A stretch of DNA of 64,000 nucleotides from NCBI GenBank assembly GCA_047967505.1, contig CM106538.1. One strand, given 5' to 3'. A program made the translations under genes and the position numbers. This stretch comes from Dipteris shenzhenensis (lineage: Eukaryota > Polypodiophyta > Polypodiopsida > Gleicheniales). Positions 1 to 9,357 of this stretch are shown piece by piece. Under the pieces are notes generated by a model. The model had not been told where the DNA came from and searched no databases. It saw nothing but the letters and a program-made list of their open reading frames with translations. Within the stretch, counting starts at the first letter, position 1; each line of letters starts with the position of its first letter.

Positions 1-246
1 ACATTTTACCCCTGCTGCCCGCCATTGCGACTTCTCTACCTGCGCCCTCTTCATGAAATTTGTCATCTGTGGGGAACATGTCAATGCTTGCTTCTAGCTT
101 TGCTTTAGCAATAGTATGAGCAAGCTACTCATGAATTCTGAGCTGAAATCGTGAAGAAATTGTCGATTCTCACTTCGGAATTCCTTAGACAATGTTGGCC
201 GACCTGAAGCAATCAGCACGCATTCTTCCTGGAGGACTTTGCTTGG

Positions 247-254
247 TATATAAG
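247..254 (+). promoter_or_regulatory. candidate TATA box
   Basis: TATATAAG followed by a pyrimidine-rich leader resembles a plant TATA box with a downstream initiator region. It lies about 200 bp before the first ATG of the small ORF at 457. It could equally belong to an old LTR, because a TCTCAACA motif ends at about 389. No transcript evidence can be read from sequence. Confidence 0.25.
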
Positions 255-456
255 CTCTCTCTCCCTTGCAAAATCCCTCTTGGATCTGCTCTCCATCATC
301 TCAATTTCGGCCTTTATCGACCCTCTATGTCTACAGGCAAATTTTTTCCTTTTTTGGTCAAAATCAACTGACTAGTCAGTCTCAACAATTGGGGCTTTTT
401 TACTTTTTCAAGAAGTTTTGATAGTGTTTTCTCTGCTTGACTATAAGAACTCGGTC

Positions 457-834
457 ATGCATCACTCGGGTGTCATTGTAATGTGCATTTATGGGGATGA
501 GGTGCTTATGCATTATATGTTGACCAAGTTTGACCACTATAATGGTGCTTACTTGATGTTTGAAGCTAATTCAAAGATGATTACAGTACCTAGCATAATG
601 AATGAAGTGTATTTACATTTGGATGATTGCATTATGCCATACGTTCATGAGCTTCTATGTACAAGAGTAGACACTGCCCTTGTTTTACTAACAAGTGGTA
701 AGACCCTCTTCATATTTAATTTATGTGAAGGCATATGGGATGCATGTGATCATGTACTTGAAGCTACTCATTTGGTACCATACTTCATTAAGAAAGAAGG
801 TATGAAGAAGAAGGATGCAAGAAAGATAGAGTAG
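457..834 (+). CDS. hypothetical protein, 125 aa
   Basis: I do not recognise this protein. The frame is open further upstream, but only from a TTG at 418, so the first ATG (457) is the sensible plant start. The product is rich in Met, Leu, Val and Tyr and has a Lys/Asp-rich C-terminus (KKEGMKKKDARKIE). No signal peptide or clear membrane helix is visible. A TATA-like box lies about 200 bp upstream. It may be a small orphan gene, an exon of a longer gene, or transposon-derived sequence. Repeats dominate the surroundings, so coding status is uncertain. Confidence 0.25.
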   Translation: MHHSGVIVMCIYGDEVLMHYMLTKFDHYNGAYLMFEANSKMITVPSIMNEVYLHLDDCIMPYVHELLCTRVDTALVLLTSGKTLFIFNLCEGIWDACDHVLEATHLVPYFIKKEGMKKKDARKIE

Positions 835-1319
835 CATCATTGAGTGAGGTTCATGGTATGGAGGGTAATGGAAAGCAAGAAGTAATCCATGATGCAATAC
901 AAAAATGTAATGCATCTCCGCCGACACCACAATTGATTCTCTGGTTTTCTATATGTAGTCAGTCACTTTTTGACGTTGTACTTTGTCTCATAGACCTGAG
1001 AGGTCTTCTGCAGACGTTTACTCAAAATTCGTAGCTTAGTTCTAGATATAATCTCTCTCTCTCTCTCTCTCCTTCCTATCCCAGAGAAGAAACGAATGTT
1101 GAAAATTGTCTTATGGCTTTTAAATACCATCTACCTCTATCTCCCTCTCCACCCTACCTTTTGCAACAAACATACAGAGAAATTGTGAGATGAAAACTTA
1201 TCTACTTAACAATGAGACAACTTTCACAACAAAGTCACTTCATTACCTTTAAAGTATGTTTCTTTCTTGTGAAGTTGATTCTCTGTACTCCAATAAAATA
1301 GAGGAAGGTGTGAAAATGG
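835..1319. other. intergenic, no gene seen, short CT run
   Basis: AT-rich DNA with a (CT)10 run at 1052-1071. No recognisable coding or RNA feature was seen. Confidence 0.4.
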
Positions 1320-1367
1320 TAACACGCTCATTTTTCTTCCAAGAAGAGTCAAGTCACACTCCTGGTT

Positions 1368-1400
<33 letters not shown>

Positions 1401-1890
1401 GGAGAGGGGGGGGTAAGTAGAGAATGAATGGACGTGATAGCAATATAAGAGAGGAGGGACGAATAGACCTTGGACAAAAGTTTTCTTTGAAACATTTTCA
1501 TAGGTGGAAGAAAAGTGTGAACAAACAGGAGAGAAAATGACTAATCAAATGTGGAATGAAGATAGTTTGAAACAAGCTATAGATGGTAGCAAGAATACAT
1601 TTTTTGAGTGCATAGAAGAGATGAAACGTTTTTAAAGAGAGAGAACAATGAAAGAGTTGGTTTGGAATTTGAAGGTCCAAGCCAAATGGTTGAACTAGAA
1701 GGAAAACATGAGCACAGCTCTAGTTAGGGGATAGTTTGGATGGGAGCAAAACAAGGAGACCTGATATGGTGGCAAAAGCAATTTTTCATTGCAAAGCACC
1801 AATGATAATTTAAACGTATTTCAGAAAAAAGTGGAATTTCCCCTAGGGAGCTTCTATTACAGAGAAGTCCACAGGGCATAATCTCCTTCA
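1320..1890 (+). repeat. dispersed repeat, copy A (second copy near 62.0 kb)
   Basis: This stretch is homologous, in the same orientation, to 62000-62575. Shared landmarks include TTTTTTGAGTGCAT, AGAAGGAAAACATGAGCA and TTACAGAGAAGTCCACA. Copy A carries a (CA)n microsatellite at 1370-1398 near its start. There is no coding capacity. It is probably a non-autonomous element or a piece of an LTR. The copies are clearly diverged by substitutions and small indels. Confidence 0.6.
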
Positions 1891-3634
1891 TGTGCATATT
1901 ACGCCATGCAACTAATGTGAATTCCTTAGGAAACTTTGCAAGGTCCTTACATTTAAAGGTTCTATAGGTAGCGGACGTTATTCAGAGGGGCAACAAGAAA
2001 CTTCAGTCTCAAGCTCTCCACCAGTGACACCTCCTCCAAGAGTGAGAGACTAAGTACACCAAGGTGCTAGAATGACAAGACAATTTTTTATAACCATTGC
2101 GGCCCAGGGACACAGCTGCAGAGATTGAGGGATTAGGGTGAACAGATGCACTCAGACCCTTTGTCTGTATAGGGGGTGACCTTCCGATGAATATCATCCA
2201 GCAAGTTTCTTCTTTTGTTAAGGCAAACTTTAGTGTAACTGAAGTAGTTTGTATCAACCAAAGATAAAATCTGATCTTTCGACATGTAAGGATAATACTT
2301 CTAGGCCCTCTGTTCAGCTGTTAATAGACCCTAAAACCCTGTAGCAACGTTCATAATGTTAGATTCCAATGAAAGATGACACCAATTCAACCTAGCGATG
2401 TTACCACTCGAAAGTTCTATCAGCTGCAATACTGCTCGTGCTACAGAACTCAAAACATTCTAGAGATCCGCTCACTGCTAGAGAACTCGTGGCATCCAAG
2501 AGATTTCACCATCTATTCAAGTGTTTATGGTAACAACGCAACCAACTGATCAAATCTTCATTCAAGCTACCAGACCCATTCTGCCCATACATGTACGACA
2601 GGCGTCCATTTGAAAACACGTTCTAACGGTGTGTGACGCTTGTAACAGAGCTCACACGAAGTACACATAAGGCTTTAAGATTGTCTATACACATTCTCTT
2701 TACCTTTTCGCAAATCTGTAAGTCAGAAAACTACAAACAAGATTTCTATGCTTATACTATCTCTCTCTTTCCAGCAATAATCTATCACTACAATTCTCCA
2801 AAGAACTCTGGAATCCACATCTAACTTCTAGAAGGACTTTCAACCACTGGCTCTAACTCAAAACTCAAAACTTCAACGTATTCTTCTTTTCGGAAACAAC
2901 AAGATGACAACTATAAATAACAGACAACCAATCAATCTTCAACGATCCACTGAAACAAATCCCTCCAAGTCAGTGAGAGCTTTCTATTGGGCTAATATGC
3001 ATTCCAATTCTAGAAAAAGAAAAAATTTAAAAGCGGTAACATAAACAGTGGATCCATCACATGCATACTGTACCAGTTTGGTGCCATCGTTGAGACCATT
3101 CTCTACACCAGTTGAACTTTCAGCAGATCTAGCAGCTAGTGCGCCAAGAAAATTTTCCGTCTTCCACATCCATAGCCAGTGTATAACCAATATGATTGAT
3201 CAGCAGCGGCTTAAGATTACAATCCCAAGTCAGGCTTTGCTAGCCAGAGCCATGTCTCCACACAAATAGTGCCACAAAACAAATCCACAGGACAATTCAT
3301 TGATCGACAACAGACCATCTGAACAGCGTCTGCATTTCAGACACTTTATTGGTCAGCCTGTGCACTGCTCATGGAGTGGAAAACAACAGCCTTCTGCAAA
3401 CAGGATAGAAGCGCTGCCAACATGATCAATAGCAGTATAGCATGCTCCAACGTATCAATACAACCCCAAGCTCTACATTTCAAAGAGTCATGCTGCAAGC
3501 AACCTCGTACAGAATTTCTTCCCTGCAGACAAACATATGCGGTGGCCAAAAGACAATGTCTTAGACATATAATAGGCAGCTGGCAATATTGGTGAGCACA
3601 AAGAGCACCAACTTCAGTTCTATTGTTGAGCATC
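1891..3634. other. intergenic, nothing recognised
   Basis: I read both strands and saw no protein family, RNA gene or clear repeat. All reading frames are short. This DNA lies 3' of the decayed DYW copies and may contain decayed untranslated sequence of the PPR gene. Confidence 0.35.
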
Positions 3635-4022
3635 CATGATGCGACCTCTTAATCTGTGCAGATCAATTCACCCATTCTCACCTCCCCAGAGTCTAAAAAC
3701 GTTAAAAATCCACGTGCTCAACACCTTTGACTCAACCAGCTTCCTTTTCTTTAAAGCCCTTGATGATCTTTTTATAATCAAGGGCTTCAATAATTTCAAA
3801 CAGTGCTCTACTTTTTAATCTTGTTAGTTAAGAGTGATGCTTACAAAGCATGCTCCCTCCTGGAAAAGATGCTTGCAGTATGCATCCTTTACTGTGATCA
3901 TGTGTATTTCTTGGTGGCAAAGTGGCAGGCACTTTAATTCAAAGATTCTTTGACACCCAATCGTGCCATAAGATGTACTCATAAGCCCAGCTCTAGCCCA
4001 CTTCTCACGAGACAACGTAAAT
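3635..4022 (-). pseudogene. second, decayed DYW-domain end (tandem duplicate)
   Basis: On the minus strand, 3824-4015 reads as a degraded DYW C-terminus. It has a remnant of the HSEKLAIAFGLIS block, then a Cys/His block, then ITVKDAY followed by a LFQEGACF end. The same order (GLIS block, CxxCH block, IIVKDAF, GGACYCKDYY) occurs in the next copy at 4295-4510. The surrounding DNA is also shared: 3635-4022 aligns with 4128-4515, including the non-coding 3' part with CTTCCTTTTCT and AAAGCCCT. This shows an old tandem duplication of roughly 490 bp covering the gene end. It has several frame breaks and cannot be functional alone. Confidence 0.6.
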
Positions 4023-4294
4023 CATCCTCCTTTTCATGGAGCTTTGCATGGAATATCACTGGTTTGCCACAATAAGCGCCATCTTCAGTCCTGAAGAAGC
4101 TGCCATCTTGGCAAAGTTGCTGAGAATATATGATTAAGTCCCTCAATCTATGTAGATCCTTCCAATATCAATTCAGACAATATTGCCTCTAAAAAAGTTT
4201 ATAAATCTTCCTTTTCTCAAAAGCCCTCGATGATTGATCGTGTTCTTATCGCTCCAATCCTTTCAAATAGTGCTCCAATCTTTAGCAGTGTTAA

Positions 4295-4683
4295 TTAATA
4301 GTAATCTTTACAATAGCATGCTCCACCGTGGAAGTGATGAATGTGGAATGCATCCTTTACTATGATCTCTTGCTTTTCAACCTTGGCGATCATCTTGGTG
4401 GCAACATGGCATCCACCGCACATACAAAGATACTTTGATACCCAAAGAGTTCTGCCTTCAGGTGTACTTATAAGCCAGAACGCTATAGCCAACTTCCCAG
4501 AATGTCCCATAGTGCATCCTCTCTTTCTCGTCAAATGTTGGATCCGAAATAAACCAGGTTTATATCCTTCTTCCTTCATTTCCACACTTAATGTCTTGAG
4601 CTTTGGATAGATACCATCAATTTGAGGGTAACTTTTGTCTCCCACAATGAAATCATGCACCTGATTGCCAATCTCAATAAAGG
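4295..4683 (-). pseudogene. E+/DYW domain of the PPR gene, shifted out of frame
   Basis: This frame continues the PPR protein after a frame break at about 4683-4686. It reads IEIGNQVHDFIVGDKSYPQ (the E+ region and PG-box neighbourhood), then the DYW deaminase region ending KDYY instead of DYW. In active DYW domains the zinc-binding and catalytic HxE motif lies in HSEKLA. Here it reads HSGKLA, so the catalytic Glu is Gly. The second CxDCH-type motif reads CGGCH. The ending GACYCKDYY keeps the CxC of the C-terminus. Either a small indel separated this domain from the PPR tract, or an unrecognised intron joins them. With the Glu missing, C-to-U editing by this domain in cis is unlikely. Confidence 0.7.
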
Positions 4684-7600
4684 CATGCATTCGCATGTTT
4701 CCTAAGACCATCTACATTCTTTGCGTCCTGTTGCATGCCAGCATAAGCATAGATATTTGACATAATCACATATGCTGCAGCATTTCCAGGATCCATTGTA
4801 ACAACACGGTCAAAGCATTGCCTTCCTAAACTTACCTTGCCAATTTTTCTACAGGAACTGAGCAGAGACCTCCACCCCACAATATTAGTCTGAAAAGGAC
4901 TAGTGTCAAGCAAGTCTTCGGCCTCACTCAGTCGCCCTGAATGGCCAAGAAGGTCAACCATAGTATTATAATGTTCAATTGCAGGTGATATAAAATGCTT
5001 CTCACGCATTAGCTTGAAATATAAACAGCCTTCCTCTACCAGGCCCGCACGGCTGCATGCTGAAAGAAGGCTCTGAAATGTCATATCATCTGGCTTTAAC
5101 CCTGCTTGTTGCATATCCTTGAAAATTTCAAAGGCCAGAAAACAACTATCATTCTTGGCATACCCTGCAATCAATGCACTCCACGTTGCAATATCATGTG
5201 TGAGCAACCTATCGAACACTGCTTGGGCATCTTTGAGGCTTCCACAATTCGCATACATATCAATCAGTGTGCTGCCAACAAATGGATCCAATTCAAACCC
5301 AGTTTCAGTGATATGGAGGTGAATCTTCCTGCCGTGCTCTAAGGCTGCCATGCTGGAACATGCTTTCAAGACACAAATATATGTGACCCAGTTTGGCATC
5401 ATGCCATCCTCTTGCAATTGCTCGAAAAGTCGCACAGATATCTGACCGGAATCATGCTCGGTATAGCCTATAATCAACATATTCCAAGTCTCTATATCTC
5501 GTTCTGGCAATCTATTGAAAACCATGCTTGCATCCTGGACACTGTGACATTTCCTGTACATGTCTATAAGTGCATTGCCAATATTGCCATCAAAATCAAA
5601 ACCTCTCTCAAAGATATACGTGTGAACCTTCCTTCCCTGCTCAAGGTCTGCCATGCGGGAGCATGCTTTCAAGATGCAAACAAATGTGATGGGATTTGGA
5701 TCAGTCCCATCTTGTTGCATTTTCTCAAAAAGTTGCAAGGCCTCTTCATCATGGTCATACTGGACATACCCTGCCAGCAAAGCATTCCATGCCACAATTT
5801 CTAGCTTGGGCAACTTGTCAAACACGGAACATGCATCCTCAAGGCTCCCCAATTTGACATACATGGTTATGAGAGTGTTACCAATAGACAAATCCAACTC
5901 AAACCCACTTCCAATTATGTGATTGTGAACCCACCTTCCTTGCTCTAGGGCTGCTACAGCTGAACAAACTTTCAAAATGCAAACAAACGTGGTTGGGTCT
6001 GGTTCTATGCCCTCCTGTTGCATTTGCTGGAAAAGCGGGAGAGCCTCCTGACCATTTGCATGCTGTGCATACCCTGCCATCAACACGTTCCACGTCACAA
6101 CATTTCGTTCTGGCAATCTGCCAAAAGTAATGCATGCATCGTCAGGTCCTGCACATCTGAAATACATATCAATGAGAGTGCTACCAACAAAAAAATCCGA
6201 TTCAAAGCCACATTCAATTATATGCATGTGAATCCGTCTACCCTCTGCCATGGTGGAACATGCTTTCAGGATATTGACAAATGTGACAGGGTTTGCTTTC
6301 ACACCCTCCTGATGCATTTGGTCAAATATTAGGAGAGCCTCTTGACCATGTCCATGCTGAGTATAGCATGCAATCAAAGCACTCCAAATCACAACATCTA
6401 ATTTTGTTAACGCGTCAAACACTACACGTGCATCCTCAAGGCTCCCACAGTTCGCATACAGGTCAATGAGGATGCTGCCAATAAAACCATCCACCTCAAA
6501 CCCACTTTGGATGATGAGTATATGAATACGCTTACCTTGCTCTAGGGCTCTTATGATGGAGCATGCTTTCAATGTGCAAGCATATGTTACCTGGTCTGGC
6601 TGTATGCCTGCCTCTTGCATTTGACTGAATATTTGTAAAGCTTCTTGGCCATGTCCATGCTCAGTATACCCAGCAATTAACATGCTCCATGTCACAATGT
6701 CTCGAGAGGGCAAATTGCCAAACACCGTGTGGGCATCCTCGAGGCTCCCACATTTGGTATACATGTCAATAAGAGAGTTACCGATGAATGCATCCAGCTC
6801 AATTTCTGTTTCTACGATCTGAACATGAACCCGCCTGCCCTGCTCTATGCTGGAACATGCTTTCAGAAGACATCCGTATGTGAACTGGTTAGGTTTTTGA
6901 CCGTCCAGTTGCATTTGCTCAAAAAGTTGGAGAGCTTCATGGCCATGTCCATGCTGGGCACACCCGGCAATCAATGCACTCCATGTCACAACATCACGCT
7001 TGGGCAAAGTTTCAAACACCATGTGAGCATCCTCGAAACTCCCACATTTAGCATACATGTCCACAAGAGTGTTGCCAACAAACAGGTCCAACTCAGACCC
7101 ACATTTGGTAAAATTAGCATGAATCTGCCTGCCCAGAGCTAGGGCTCCAACACGAGCACATGCTTTCAAAATGCAAAAAAAAGTGACCTGATTTGGAGTC
7201 AAACCCCTTTCCATATGATCAAAAAGTTCAAGGGCTTCTTTACCATGTCCATGCTGAGTGTAACCTGAAATCAATGCATTCCATGCCGTCACCTCTCGGT
7301 TGGGCAATCTATCAAACATCACCTGTGCATCCTGAAGGCTTCCACATTTGGCATACACATCAATTAGAGTATTGCCAATAAATGCACCTGACTCAAGCCC
7401 TCTTTCAATGATGTGGGCATGAATGCGTCTACTTTGATCCAGGTCTGTTATGCCCGCACATGCTTTTAGGATGCATATAAATGTGACCCGATTTGGCTCC
7501 ATTCCTGCCTCATGCATTTGCTCTGAAAGTTGAAGAGCCTTCTGACTATTCCCGTGCTGGGCATATCCGGCAATTAACACATTCCAAGTTACAACATTCT

Positions 7601-8222
7601 GCTTGGTCGATTTTCTGAATACTATGTGTGCATTCTCAAGTCTCCCGCATTTGGCATACATGTCAATGAGGGCACTGCCAACAAATGCGTCTGACTCAAG
7701 GCCGCTTCCAATGATTTGTTGATGGATGTACTTCCCCTGCTCTACCAGTGCTAGGCTAGAACATGCTTTCAGGACTGACACGAAAATGTGTCCATTAGGT
7801 TCCAAGCTTGACTTTTGCATCTGGTGATAGACTTTGATAGCTTGCTCATTCTGCCCAAGATTAGCATGTGCTGAAATAATTGCACTCCATGCAACCAAAG
7901 TCAGTTTGTCCAGGCTCTTCTCTGCCCTCTGAATCTCTAAATAAGGTATTTCATCACTGCTTCGTGATTGTGCAGACTGTGTTTTCCTCCACCCTCGAAA
8001 CTGCATTGCGGAAGCAAATGAGAGCGGGGAGCTTGTGGTTCTTTCTTTTCTGCCATTTTTCTGTTTGAGTCTTCTCAAACGGCTTGTTTCCCCCCGGCAG
8101 ATTTCCATTGAGAACTTCGCCGTTTGCCTTTGGACCTCTGAAAACCATTCAGGTTGTACGTTGTCTGGTCTCAACTCAGTCTCACGGGAGAGGACTTTTC
8201 CGTGGAATGGAGACAGAGGCAT
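4674..8222 (-). CDS. PLS-class pentatricopeptide repeat protein (E domain, DYW lost by frameshift)
   Basis: The 1182-aa ORF has about ten P-L-S triplets (roughly 30 PPR motifs) from residue 100 to about 1060, seen as repeated TWNxLIAGYxQHGHGxEAL, PNxVTFxxILKACS and xIGNxLIDMYxKCGSLEDA. A C-terminal E domain follows (EHYNTMVDLLGHSGRLSEAEDLL). Such proteins bind organelle RNA, one base per motif, and DYW members edit C to U in mitochondria or plastids. The ORF stops just before E+/DYW, which lies in another frame at 4295-4683. Residues 1-89 contain no PPR and are antisense to the F-box 5' region. They differ from the N-terminus of the copy at 9358-11043, and divergence is abrupt at codon 90 (7955/7956). 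The true start is therefore doubtful, and targeting cannot be judged. No intron is needed within the repeats. Confidence 0.85.
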   Translation of the reverse strand: MPLSPFHGKVLSRETELRPDNVQPEWFSEVQRQTAKFSMEICRGETSRLRRLKQKNGRKERTTSSPLSFASAMQFRGWRKTQSAQSRSSDEIPYLEIQRAEKSLDKLTLVAWSAIISAHANLGQNEQAIKVYHQMQKSSLEPNGHIFVSVLKACSSLALVEQGKYIHQQIIGSGLESDAFVGSALIDMYAKCGRLENAHIVFRKSTKQNVVTWNVLIAGYAQHGNSQKALQLSEQMHEAGMEPNRVTFICILKACAGITDLDQSRRIHAHIIERGLESGAFIGNTLIDVYAKCGSLQDAQVMFDRLPNREVTAWNALISGYTQHGHGKEALELFDHMERGLTPNQVTFFCILKACARVGALALGRQIHANFTKCGSELDLFVGNTLVDMYAKCGSFEDAHMVFETLPKRDVVTWSALIAGCAQHGHGHEALQLFEQMQLDGQKPNQFTYGCLLKACSSIEQGRRVHVQIVETEIELDAFIGNSLIDMYTKCGSLEDAHTVFGNLPSRDIVTWSMLIAGYTEHGHGQEALQIFSQMQEAGIQPDQVTYACTLKACSIIRALEQGKRIHILIIQSGFEVDGFIGSILIDLYANCGSLEDARVVFDALTKLDVVIWSALIACYTQHGHGQEALLIFDQMHQEGVKANPVTFVNILKACSTMAEGRRIHMHIIECGFESDFFVGSTLIDMYFRCAGPDDACITFGRLPERNVVTWNVLMAGYAQHANGQEALPLFQQMQQEGIEPDPTTFVCILKVCSAVAALEQGRWVHNHIIGSGFELDLSIGNTLITMYVKLGSLEDACSVFDKLPKLEIVAWNALLAGYVQYDHDEEALQLFEKMQQDGTDPNPITFVCILKACSRMADLEQGRKVHTYIFERGFDFDGNIGNALIDMYRKCHSVQDASMVFNRLPERDIETWNMLIIGYTEHDSGQISVRLFEQLQEDGMMPNWVTYICVLKACSSMAALEHGRKIHLHITETGFELDPFVGSTLIDMYANCGSLKDAQAVFDRLLTHDIATWSALIAGYAKNDSCFLAFEIFKDMQQAGLKPDDMTFQSLLSACSRAGLVEEGCLYFKLMREKHFISPAIEHYNTMVDLLGHSGRLSEAEDLLDTSPFQTNIVGWRSLLSSCRKIGKVSLGRQCFDRVVTMDPGNAAAYVIMSNIYAYAGMQQDAKNVDGLRKHANACLY
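6463..7955 (-). repeat. 1493-bp segment duplicated at 9362-10854
   Basis: This part of the PPR gene (codons 90 to about 586) recurs at a constant offset of +2899 with no indel. I noticed only two substitutions (near 6536 and 7502), and the encoded proteins are identical over the segment. The duplication is therefore recent, or maintained by gene conversion. Confidence 0.95.
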
Positions 8223-8532
8223 CCTGGGCTGACCTTACCTATGAAGCCCTGGTGGAGATTTTCAAAAGAGTAGGCTTTGAGGACCTTTACCTTTCTGTGC
8301 CGCTGGTATGCACGGCATGGAGAAGAGCGTCTAAAGATTCAGTTTGCTGGGAGCTTGTAAATATGGAGGATTGCTTTCGGAAAAGGCAGGAGACTTTAAT
8401 GTGGTGGGAGCCATCTTTCGAGAAGAAAATCGATTTTATGGTTAAGTTGGTGGTCGATCGGAGCTGTGGGAATTTGCGCGAACTGTCTACTCGACATTGT
8501 TCCAATGACGCGTTGTTTTACGTTGCCTCACG
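8207..8532 (+). CDS. F-box protein, first exon only (F-box/LRR, SKIP1/FBW2-like)
   Basis: From the ATG at 8207 the frame encodes 108 residues plus two bases. It begins METEASWADLTYEALVEIF and contains an F-box (about residues 7-50), with the Leu-Val-Cys-Thr-Ala-Trp-Arg segment and a Cys-Trp-Glu-Leu end typical of SKIP1/FBW2-type F-box/LRR proteins. F-box proteins bind SKP1 in SCF ubiquitin ligases, and the LRR part selects the target. The exon ends at RHCSNDALFYVAS before a good donor (CG/GTAGGT, intron from 8533), which fits the conserved first exon of this family. I could not find exon 2 in the next kilobases, where the sequence runs into the rearranged block at 8706. The gene is either split by a long intron or truncated. 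Its start overlaps the PPR ORF by 16 bp, antisense. Confidence 0.7.
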
Positions 8533-8705
8533 GTAGGTTCACCACATTCTCTGTAAATTCTGGTGCGCCTGGCTGCACGCCTGTATTGTCTGTTGGATTG
8601 TTTCTTCCTTCCTCCGCTTGCATACTTATCTCTGCACATGTAGTCGCTTGGCTTGAGTTAGAAAGAGCTGTACGCGTTTCCCAATCCTGCAAGGACGATT
8701 CCAAA

Positions 8706-9010
8706 TTGCAGCCAGCATCATCGTTGTTAACTTTAATCTCATTTGTTAAAAACTACACGATCGGTTCTCAGTAGCAGTAACATATGTTCCGGCATTCTTG
8801 GTATCCAGGTGTCATGTTGGAAATAGAAGGGCTATGGCGGAGCTCTTTCCCAGACAACACGGTTAAGCAGGTGAATGAGGCCTCAATAGGATGTTTGATG
8901 TCTTTATTCACTTGCTGTAGCTGCTCCAGATCTCTTCTCTAACATGAAACTTCATGTGACAGAGAGATTCAATGTGTGTGGACCTCTTGCAAAGTACAAA
9001 GCGGGCTTTG
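8706..9010 (+). repeat. left arm of 305-bp inverted repeat
   Basis: The reverse complement of this segment occurs at 10987-11291. Paired positions sum to 19997 throughout, so there is no net indel, and I noticed about six mismatches. The distal end (8960-9010) corresponds, in antisense, to the first codons of the PPR copy that starts at 11043. The arm therefore carries the 5' end of a PPR gene in inverted orientation. Confidence 0.9.
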
Positions 9011-9357
9011 AAGAATGATATACAACAATATAGGAAGTCTTCAAAAGGCATGAAGTACTCACATCATTTTGCACTTTCTCTTGCTTCCTCAACTTAAATA
9101 AACACTTTTTTAGAAGATTCTTTGGAAGTAAATATAAAGAGGAATCTTATAGAATCCTTATCATAGTAGCAGCCTATTCACCTTCAAAACCAATACCTCG
9201 GGATCACAAGGGAAGACAACGAGGGAAAGGCTATACCTTCCTGGAAAAGACATTATCAATTAGAGGCTATTATGTAATATTTAACGAAGTGTCATGAATC
9301 AAGTATCAATCCAAACCTCTTGTTAGGCATATCTTCCATCTCTATCCTCTACCTTCG
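9011..9357. other. unique spacer inside the rearranged block
   Basis: AT-rich DNA between the left arm and the duplicated PPR segment. I see no ORF, repeat or homology to other parts of the window. Confidence 0.4.

Noticed and set aside
5106-7142. Several plus-strand ORFs antisense to the PPR gene, repeated at 9628-10280
   Set aside because: Mirror frames of the PPR repeats. Their repetition simply follows the PPR duplication.
8084-8206. N-terminal extension of the F-box protein from an ATG at 8084
   Set aside because: The conserved F-box protein start (METEASWADL) fits ATG 8207. The extension shows no conservation cues and is probably leader sequence.
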